37,279 nt of DNA from Nitrospira sp. GTDB taxonomy: Bacteria > Nitrospirota > Nitrospiria > Nitrospirales > Nitrospiraceae. The DNA lies in assembly GCA_005116895.1 (NCBI GenBank), contig SWDO01000011.1:1-37279 (forward strand). Direction: 5' to 3'. Made by a program: the position numbers and the translations under genes. Below the pieces are notes generated by a model, which made no database searches, had not been told where the DNA came from, and saw only the letters and a program-made list of their open reading frames with translations. Below are positions 31,742 through 37,279 of this stretch, piece after piece. Every line of letters begins with the position of its first letter. The stretch's first letter is position 1.

Positions 31742-34087
31742 TCACAGCCAATTATTGAGCAACAGAAATGGCGACCAGTAGGCCGGATGTTCATAAATCC
31801 TGTCGCTCAACAGCTTCAGCTGCGCATGTTGAAGCGCTATGGCTTTTGAAAGAGCGGGATTACGCAGCTGTCGATAAAATTCAGAGATCAGTGTTGCCGA
31901 TGCTTCGTCATTGATGAACCAGAGGGTGGCCAAGGCGCTGCGGGCTCCGGCCTTCAGAGCGACACCGGCCAGGCCAAGCGCGGCACGGTCATCGCCGACA
32001 CCGGTTTGGCAGGCGCTCAAGGTCAACAACTCGAGTGGCTCTTGCCGAAACCGAAAGAGGCCGATCAGTTGGTCGAGGGTCTGCATCGTCAGTTTCCCAT
32101 CGAAGGTCAGGAGAAACGAATCGTTCACCTCAGTCGAGAACCTGCCGTGCGTGGCGATATGCAGTCCTCCATACCGTCCTTCACGCAATTCCCGTTCCAG
32201 TCTGGAGGCTTGAAAGGCGTTGTTGAGCAGTTGGTCGCTCTTGTAGAGCCGTTGGATGGATTCGACCTCGTCTGCGACGTAGGGAAGAGGGGGAAATCCC
32301 TGGACCGATTTTGTCAGGCCTGCTGTGAGAAACCGGAGCTTGTCGCGGTTCAGCGGTCGTGGGTCGGTCAACGTCAAGCCGGGTGTCATGGCGAGCGCGA
32401 ACTTGCTGATCAGAAACGATGCACCGTCGTGGAGTGCAGCCAGTGGAATGGTCCGAAGGGCGCTATCCGGCACGAAGACCAACGTGGTGATGTTCAACCG
32501 TGAGAGGTCAGTTTCGAGCGGGCGGATCAGCCAGTCGTACAACTGTTGTGCATGGGGCACATATTCACGGGTCGTACGTTTTTCAATCAGGCGGCGAAAT
32601 TCGCGGATTTCCTGTGTCACTCGCTCAGCAGTTACGGGCACTGCGATCCGCTTCAGACCGGACGGAAGGCTCATGAGCAGTTCCAGCCGTGAACTGAACA
32701 TAATGGGATAGATTACGGCGGTGTCCGGAGACAACCGATCGAATGTGGTCAGCCTGGACCGCACGGCATCGACACAGTCATCCTTGAAATAGTCCCGCAG
32801 CTCAGCTGTTTTGTACGCCTCGATCGCATCACGAGCGGAAAGCAAATACCCTTCGGCTGCTTTGGCGTCTTCCGTCAGAGAGGCTCGCTGGAGCAAGAGG
32901 TCGGCCAGCTCAAAGAACAGAGGCTTCACGGTGTCTTGACCGACAGTCGGATCTTCAACAGAGGCTTGTGCGAGTTCAACGCGAATTGGTTGAAGCGTCA
33001 CGGTTGCTTGCCGGTATGAGGCGATAGCCTGATCCAGCTGACCCGTGGCGGCCAGCTGGCGCCCTAACTGCCATTGCCAACGATAGAGTGACTCGGGGGC
33101 ATCCACGGCTTGCGCGGAGAACAGGGCCCGTCTGGTGAACTGCAACGCCTCGTCCATGCGAAATTCTGTTTCATAGAGATGTGCAAGATATCCGAGGGCA
33201 TAGGAGAGCGTCCTCTTGTCGCCCTGTTGCTCAGCGAAGGTAGCCGCTTCCTGGAGCACACCTGCGGTTCGCAGCACGAGCGGGTCATGAGCTTGTGGTA
33301 GCTGAGGGGTGAGGCGTTGGTAGGCCAGCGCGATGCCGATCAAGCCGAGTGAGTGATCACGAGATGGGGGCAAGTCGTGTAAGTGATCAAGCGCGTCGTC
33401 GAGGGCTACGCGACTGTTGGCTGGTTGGCCGAGTCGCAGCAGGACTCGCGCGGCGTTTGTGCGGGTTGTTGCTGCGAGTAGGGGAAGTCCAGCGCTCTGT
33501 GCGTGAGACACGCTCTCCTGAAATGCATCCAGTGCGTCCTTGTCCTGCTGTTTTAATGCGGAAAGAATACCAAGATCATTCAGTGTGGTCGCCATGAGCG
33601 GCGAGGCCTTCTGCTTGTTTGCGATGTCGGCTGCGTGCTGGAGGTATTCCGACGCCTCGGGAAGTTGCCGCAGGGCCAAGTAGATCCGTCCCAGATGCCC
33701 AAGGATGGGAGCTTCGATGAGCGGATCACCACTCTTCTGTACGAGCGCAAGCGCGAGCTCCAGCGACTGGAGTGCTTGTTTAGATTGTCCCAAACCCATG
33801 GAGGCCTGAGCTGAGAGGACCAGGGCCTCGACCTGTGCCGGGGCGTTTCCGGAACCCTTGTAGAGCTCCCCGGCCTGTTTCCAATGCGACAACGCTTCGC
33901 CGAATGCTCCGCGTTCGAACGCTTGGGCACCTTCTTTCATGGCTAGGCCGGCAGGAGATGATGTTTCATGAGAGTCTGATCGTGTCACGATGAGAACCGG
34001 CAGGGTTGCCAACAACAGTATGATGGTTCCTCGTAGAACGAATTGAATACATGATCGATTGAAAGTCGGCATAGAGTCTCTCGTCAT
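31742..34087 (-). CDS. TPR-CHAT caspase-like protein of a two-partner-secretion operon
   Basis: 781 residues from the ATG at 34087, which shares a base with the TpsB stop (TGATG); an ATG at 34072 is an alternative. An N-terminal signal or anchor (GTIILLLATLPVLIVTR) is followed by about ten TPR-like repeats (QAFERGAFGEALSHWKQAGELY; SLELALALVQKSGDP; EASEYLQHAADIANKQ) to about residue 420, then a CHAT domain. The catalytic dyad is intact: H647 in GGLHIATHGRF and C693 in LLTLSACQTGVGDD, plus GLAGVALKAGARSALATLWFINDEAS. CHAT proteases resemble caspases and separases. In this operon it may process TpsA or another exported partner, an inference from context. The following DUF928 gene starts 13 nt downstream. 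Confidence 0.92.
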   Translation of the reverse strand: MTRDSMPTFNRSCIQFVLRGTIILLLATLPVLIVTRSDSHETSSPAGLAMKEGAQAFERGAFGEALSHWKQAGELYKGSGNAPAQVEALVLSAQASMGLGQSKQALQSLELALALVQKSGDPLIEAPILGHLGRIYLALRQLPEASEYLQHAADIANKQKASPLMATTLNDLGILSALKQQDKDALDAFQESVSHAQSAGLPLLAATTRTNAARVLLRLGQPANSRVALDDALDHLHDLPPSRDHSLGLIGIALAYQRLTPQLPQAHDPLVLRTAGVLQEAATFAEQQGDKRTLSYALGYLAHLYETEFRMDEALQFTRRALFSAQAVDAPESLYRWQWQLGRQLAATGQLDQAIASYRQATVTLQPIRVELAQASVEDPTVGQDTVKPLFFELADLLLQRASLTEDAKAAEGYLLSARDAIEAYKTAELRDYFKDDCVDAVRSRLTTFDRLSPDTAVIYPIMFSSRLELLMSLPSGLKRIAVPVTAERVTQEIREFRRLIEKRTTREYVPHAQQLYDWLIRPLETDLSRLNITTLVFVPDSALRTIPLAALHDGASFLISKFALAMTPGLTLTDPRPLNRDKLRFLTAGLTKSVQGFPPLPYVADEVESIQRLYKSDQLLNNAFQASRLERELREGRYGGLHIATHGRFSTEVNDSFLLTFDGKLTMQTLDQLIGLFRFRQEPLELLTLSACQTGVGDDRAALGLAGVALKAGARSALATLWFINDEASATLISEFYRQLRNPALSKAIALQHAQLKLLSDRIYEHPAYWSPFLLLNNWL

Positions 34088-35631
34088 CAGAAGACCTGGA
34101 CCACTGCCTGCAGATGGATGCCATGGTCTTGGAGATTGCCGTTGGAATGGGTCACATGATTGAGCGGCACTCCCCAATAGAGTTCAAACCTCGCTCGATC
34201 TCTTGGTAAGACAGCCCAACGCAATCCCAGCCCGACACTCGCCAAGGTTTGGGGATCTGGAGTTTCGCCTTTGGCTTGCCAGGCTCGACCGACGTCCACA
34301 AATTGAGCAAACTGCAAGAGCGGTTCGCCACTGGCATAGCGGAGTATCGGAAACCGTGATTCGAGGGAGAAGATAAAGCCGTTGTCGCGGATCAATGTGT
34401 TCTCACGATATCCACGGACACTAAACCGTCCTCCAAGGGGAATCTGCTCAAGCGGAAACAGACGATCGTTGGCAATCTGGAGATTCATCTGCCCCAGTAG
34501 CTGCATGCCCCACCACTCGTCGAAACGCCGGACGCCCTGGAGTTGCCCCAACCAGGAAAAGAAGCGTCCATCGGGCAGGGGGCCGGCATTGGTTGTGGCA
34601 TTCAGGACGTCCAGCCCCACAGTAAAGCGGGAGCGGGCCGCGATGACGGAAGTTGGTGTGCGATGCACATACTCGTGGATGAAGCGCAAAGCACTGACAG
34701 AACTGATTCCGGTACTCGATGAGCCGGGGATAAGGAGTTGGGTTTGACCGCCGCTATCGAACACGGACGTGATCTTATTAAACAGATGTTCGCCCGTGAT
34801 GGCAATGGCGACTTCGTCGGACAAGGTTCGATAGACCGGATGTCGAAGCGTGAAACCGATGATTTCCGAATTGGATTTCAAGTTTAGGAAGTCAAACTGG
34901 TTATCGACGACGACAAAGTCGTTCCGGCGATAGTGGGCGGTGAAGGTCGTGTCGTAGCGGTTGAGCGGGAGCGTATAGGCGACATCGATAATCGGATGGA
35001 CTCCGCGCGAGCCTCCATACGTGACGGTGAGGGGATCTCCATGACCGGTCACATTCTGATGAGCGACCGTCATCAACCCTCGCTCGGCTCCGACCACCGG
35101 CGTCTGATGGTTGCTGAACTCCAACCACATCTTCCAAGGACTCTGTTCTTTGACTTTGACATTCAGGATGCTTTGACCACGCTGGTCGCCGGGACGTAGC
35201 TCAGCATTGATCCGTTCGATGCGGGGATCTTGTTGGAGTAATTGCAACCGCGTTTGGAGCGGTTCCATCTGCAACGGAGGGCGCGCGCCGAGAGCAATAC
35301 GGTCGCTCACATAGCCGCGCCGAAACCAGTTGGTCCCTTCCACGTCGATTCGTGACAGGGCCCCCTCGATGATCTGGAACTGAATCACTCCGTCTTTCAC
35401 GTCTTGATCAGGGATGACGGCACCGGACGTGATATAGCCGTTGTTGACGTACAAGAATGTGAGCGCGAGCCGTAGCCGTTCCAAATCTTCGGTGGTTAAA
35501 GTGCGGTTCTCATAGGGTGTGGCGACTGCGGCGATCTCCTCACTGGAGAATACGGTATTTCCCGTCACCACAATGGACTTGACGAAGACTTGTATCTGGC
35601 CGAGCTGTTGCTGTCGTTGAGTCATCAACAA
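34087..35631 (-). CDS. TpsB outer-membrane transporter (FhaC/ShlB family), N-terminally truncated
   Basis: About 514 residues. A POTRA domain begins at once (FVKSIVVTGNTVFSSEEIA, LTTEDLERLRLALTFLYVNNGYITSGAVIPDQ), then VIQFQIIEGALSRIDVEG, the second POTRA and an Omp85-type barrel with LGGRFSVRGYRENTLIRDNG (the VRGY motif of the L6 loop) and a terminal LQAVVQVF. The signal peptide, N-terminal helix and Pro-rich linker normal for TpsB proteins are missing, so it cannot reach the outer membrane as it stands. The possible starts, TTG at 35631 (GGAGG 8 nt upstream) or ATG at 35625, lie inside the TpsA-like coding sequence, at the point where TpsA similarity stops. Confidence 0.88.
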   Translation of the reverse strand: MLMTQRQQQLGQIQVFVKSIVVTGNTVFSSEEIAAVATPYENRTLTTEDLERLRLALTFLYVNNGYITSGAVIPDQDVKDGVIQFQIIEGALSRIDVEGTNWFRRGYVSDRIALGARPPLQMEPLQTRLQLLQQDPRIERINAELRPGDQRGQSILNVKVKEQSPWKMWLEFSNHQTPVVGAERGLMTVAHQNVTGHGDPLTVTYGGSRGVHPIIDVAYTLPLNRYDTTFTAHYRRNDFVVVDNQFDFLNLKSNSEIIGFTLRHPVYRTLSDEVAIAITGEHLFNKITSVFDSGGQTQLLIPGSSSTGISSVSALRFIHEYVHRTPTSVIAARSRFTVGLDVLNATTNAGPLPDGRFFSWLGQLQGVRRFDEWWGMQLLGQMNLQIANDRLFPLEQIPLGGRFSVRGYRENTLIRDNGFIFSLESRFPILRYASGEPLLQFAQFVDVGRAWQAKGETPDPQTLASVGLGLRWAVLPRDRARFELYWGVPLNHVTHSNGNLQDHGIHLQAVVQVF

Positions 35632-36655
35632 TCAGGTGACCTCCTCGGACGAGGATCGCGCCTCCGCCCTCACCGCTGGTATCGATATGCGATTGTTTCG
35701 AGATCCGAACCGTACCGAGCGTTCCCAGTGATTGACCATGAGTATTAGGAGCCTTACCGAAGTTTGCTGCGAGCACCTCTCCCGGTGAAGCTACACTGGC
35801 TATTTTGATTTGACCCCCTGGTGCCGAAAGACGTGCTGATTGGCTGATACCGTTTTCGGGAGTACCGGACTGAACACTGATGTTGCCGCCGACAAGGGAA
35901 ATCGACTGGCCCGGTTGAACGATCAACCGGCTGCCGTGAACAGCGATGGCTGCTGGATTGGGGCTGAGGAACCCAAACGTCGAGACGGAGGCACTGGTCA
36001 ATAGGCTTGGCGTTGTCGTGTCTGCATGGAAAATTCCGCTGCCTGAACCATCAGCTCCTGCAAGCCGCAAGTAGTTTGCTGTGGTAAAGGCGACGGAACC
36101 TCCCACATGTAATGTTGCGCTGGGTCCGAAGACAATCCCGGCTGGGTTCATCAGAAAGAGATTCGCGCCCGGATAGCTCAGGGTATCGATGCTGCCGAAG
36201 ATGCTCGATGGGTTTCCGCTCGTTACCCGGCTTAGAATGTTGTCGGTGCGGAGAGATGGAGTTGTGTTCAGAAACTGAGCAGTATCACCACTCGCCACAT
36301 TGAATTGGCCGAAGCTATGGAACAGATTCGTCCCGCCACCTGGCCTGGTCCCACCAGTAATTTGGATCGTGGGCCCATTGGTTGTCACCGTGGTCCCAAG
36401 ACTGCCGGATCCGTGGGTTGACGTGACGGACGTAGCCACTTGAGCCAGCGCTTGCGTAGTTGCAAATACTGGCCCCATGACCGCCACGAGGATAATGGCA
36501 AGGATTGCCCGTACACAAGCCTTAACAGCGATACGACTCACCTGACAGCCTCGCACTTGACTGCCATCTACCTTTCTCTGAGAGGCGTATCCTCGCAGGA
36601 GAGGTAAACCGCTTGTTTTAGTGGAAGCGGTTCTTTTCTTGTTGCGCAAGGTCAT
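35540..36655 (-). CDS. TpsA filamentous-haemagglutinin-type protein, truncated at its C-terminal side
   Basis: 371 residues from the ATG at 36655, fixed by the TAATG overlap with the peptide gene upstream. A long, Arg/Lys-rich extended signal (MTLRNKKRTASTKTSGLPLL, hydrophobic core RAILAIILVAVMG) leads to the haemagglutination-activity (TPS) domain: ITGGTRPGGGTNLFHSFGQFNVASGDTAQFLNTT, NILSRVTSGNPSSIFGSI, GANLFLMNPAGIVFGPSATLHVGGSVAFTTANYLRL. After the first beta-helix repeats (GGNISVQSG, SGEGGGAILVRGGHLIVDDS) the sequence changes abruptly at about 35620 into the TpsB coding DNA in the wrong frame and stops. The passenger of normally many hundreds of residues is missing. It is probably not a functional secreted protein. 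Confidence 0.88.
   Translation of the reverse strand: MTLRNKKRTASTKTSGLPLLRGYASQRKVDGSQVRGCQVSRIAVKACVRAILAIILVAVMGPVFATTQALAQVATSVTSTHGSGSLGTTVTTNGPTIQITGGTRPGGGTNLFHSFGQFNVASGDTAQFLNTTPSLRTDNILSRVTSGNPSSIFGSIDTLSYPGANLFLMNPAGIVFGPSATLHVGGSVAFTTANYLRLAGADGSGSGIFHADTTTPSLLTSASVSTFGFLSPNPAAIAVHGSRLIVQPGQSISLVGGNISVQSGTPENGISQSARLSAPGGQIKIASVASPGEVLAANFGKAPNTHGQSLGTLGTVRISKQSHIDTSGEGGGAILVRGGHLIVDDSTTATARPDTSLRQVHCGDGKYRILQ
35608..35640 (-). other. TpsA/TpsB junction (deletion scar or assembly join)
   Basis: Up to about 35624 the TpsA frame gives beta-helix sequence (GGHLIVDDS). Immediately afterwards the DNA is the TpsB POTRA region, in another frame. Nothing of the TpsA passenger end, an intergenic gap, or the TpsB signal peptide remains between them. 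Confidence 0.6.
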
Positions 36656-36795
36656 TAGGGACAAGAGCAGAACCAACTCCTGACGCAGTTTCCTCTCGAA
36701 TCTGACGTGCAGATTCCCCATCCAGGGAGAGCAACAATCGACAAGAAAAGCACTAGACTGGCACTGAATTGAAAAGATCTGCGATTCCTATTCAT
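36655..36795 (-). CDS. 46-residue exported Cys-containing peptide at the head of the TPS operon
   Basis: MNRNRRSFQFSASLVLFLSI and a following VALPGWG form a good signal peptide, and the tail CTSDSRGNCVRSWFCSCP carries four Cys. AAGGAGG lies 6 nt before the ATG at 36795, an excellent Shine-Dalgarno. Its TAA overlaps the TpsA ATG (TAATG), so translation of TpsA is probably coupled to it. It may be a leader controlling TpsA translation or a small secreted disulfide-bonded peptide. I recognise no family. Confidence 0.65.
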   Translation of the reverse strand: MNRNRRSFQFSASLVLFLSIVALPGWGICTSDSRGNCVRSWFCSCP

Positions 36796-37052
36796 GTTCG
36801 CCTCCTTGGTGAGTTGTTTCACAAGTTTGTTCTGTACATCTTCTGGAATCATCTGGCCTACCAGACCAGATACGTTTCTGACTTTCACTTACGGCTGTTA
36901 CGCGGTTCATATTTTTGTTGAATCTTGCGCAATACCGCTCGTTACGGTGGTCCCACTCTCCTGCGTCGCGTGGTCGAAAAGCTCCAACTGAGAATTTCAA
37001 GGAGAATCTCGTGACTCTTCTGTCAGTAGGGCCAAATGGCTATAGTGGCCTT
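36796..37052 (-). other. long untranslated leader of the TPS operon
   Basis: If the promoter at 37053-37081 is used, about 250 nt of leader precede the peptide gene. No known riboswitch fold was recognised; a comparison with the GEMM (cyclic di-GMP) consensus did not fit. Confidence 0.3.
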
Positions 37053-37081
37053 GTAGTATAGATTCGTTCGGACTAAGTCAA
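37053..37081 (-). promoter_or_regulatory. possible sigma-70 promoter of the TPS operon
   Basis: Read on the minus strand, TTGACT (37076-37081) is followed after 17 nt by TACTAC (37053-37058), or after 15 nt by the better box TATACT (37055-37060). It points toward the peptide/TpsA/TpsB genes. Confidence 0.4.
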
Positions 37082-37147
37082 GCTCTAATGTCCCCACCAT
37101 AGTTTTTGTTCCTTAGCTGAAGCAGGGCCTAACAAGGCAGTATCTGC

Positions 37148-37279
37148 TCAGGCAAGTCGCTTTTCTGGCTTGTTGCCATGTTTGTTATCGATGGCATGGT
37201 GCATTTCAGTCATCGTGGCCTCAGCGAGACAGATCGGGAGCGGGGTTGTGCGACGCGACCGATTCGGTGATCCATCTCT
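37148..37279 (-). CDS. possible 3' end of a gene entering from the right edge
   Basis: One minus-strand frame is open from the window edge to a TGA at 37148-37150, ending MTEMHHAIDNKHGNKPEKRL and A. The 43 residues are too few to assign. It could be a gene tail or chance. Confidence 0.25.
   Translation of the reverse strand, partial: RDGSPNRSRRTTPLPICLAEATMTEMHHAIDNKHGNKPEKRLA

Noticed and set aside
36796..37052. GEMM (cyclic di-GMP) riboswitch in the TPS leader
   Set aside because: A GGGACCACCG stretch drew attention, but the paired helices and the conserved GGGACGCAAAGCC-type core are not present.

Overview
The window looks like chromosomal DNA of a Nitrospira-like bacterium (phylum Nitrospirota). 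This is an inference from the protein families and their arrangement: a VPLPA/PEP-CTERM surface protein beside an exopolysaccharide kinase and an ATPase, a two-partner-secretion/CHAT/DUF928 cluster, a vitamin B12-dependent methionine synthase, and many small conserved hypothetical genes. No rRNA, CRISPR array, phage or intact insertion sequence is visible. One tRNA gene (Pro, UGG) is present.

Layout. Bases 1-1100 hold a possible gene tail, a repeat-like non-coding stretch, an excisionase-type HTH gene and a small periplasmic HMA-like protein. Bases 1187-8550 (minus strand) are an exosortase/EPS-type region: an unusual membrane-spanning receiver/winged-helix regulator, a VPLPA-CTERM protein, an ExeA-like AAA/TPR ATPase, a BY-kinase-like ATPase, and a chimeric ORF joining the radical-SAM protein HemW to the C-terminal part of a Wzz/GNVR chain-length determinant. 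Bases 8621-14413 are small housekeeping and hypothetical genes (FmdB-like zinc ribbon, SUMF1-like protein, a heme-oxygenase-like diiron protein, DUF2007, BamE-like and DUF4124 proteins). metH occupies 14510-18205. It is followed by a scar of gene fragments (a response-regulator start and a beta-propeller piece), a hypothetical gene and an HD-GYP response regulator. rph and an ITPase gene overlap at 20826-22182, followed by tRNA-Pro.

Bases 22727-30281 (minus strand) hold a signalling island: TonB-dependent receptor, periplasmic ABC-type substrate-binding protein, membrane histidine kinase and sigma-54 response regulator, with two tiny membrane peptides downstream. No ABC permease or ATPase is present, so the binding protein probably serves signalling. 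Bases 30985-36795 (minus strand) are a compact two-partner-secretion operon: a 46-aa secreted peptide, TpsA, TpsB, a CHAT protease-like TPR protein and a DUF928 protein, linked by overlapping stop/start codons.

The most striking global feature is that three places (about 7220, 18345-18573 and 35620) join pieces of unrelated or adjacent genes abruptly, as if the DNA between them had been deleted. They are either genuine deletion scars or assembly collapses, and raw reads would settle which. The best candidate for an undescribed protein architecture is the periplasmic-sensor/TM/receiver/wHTH regulator at 1187-2695.
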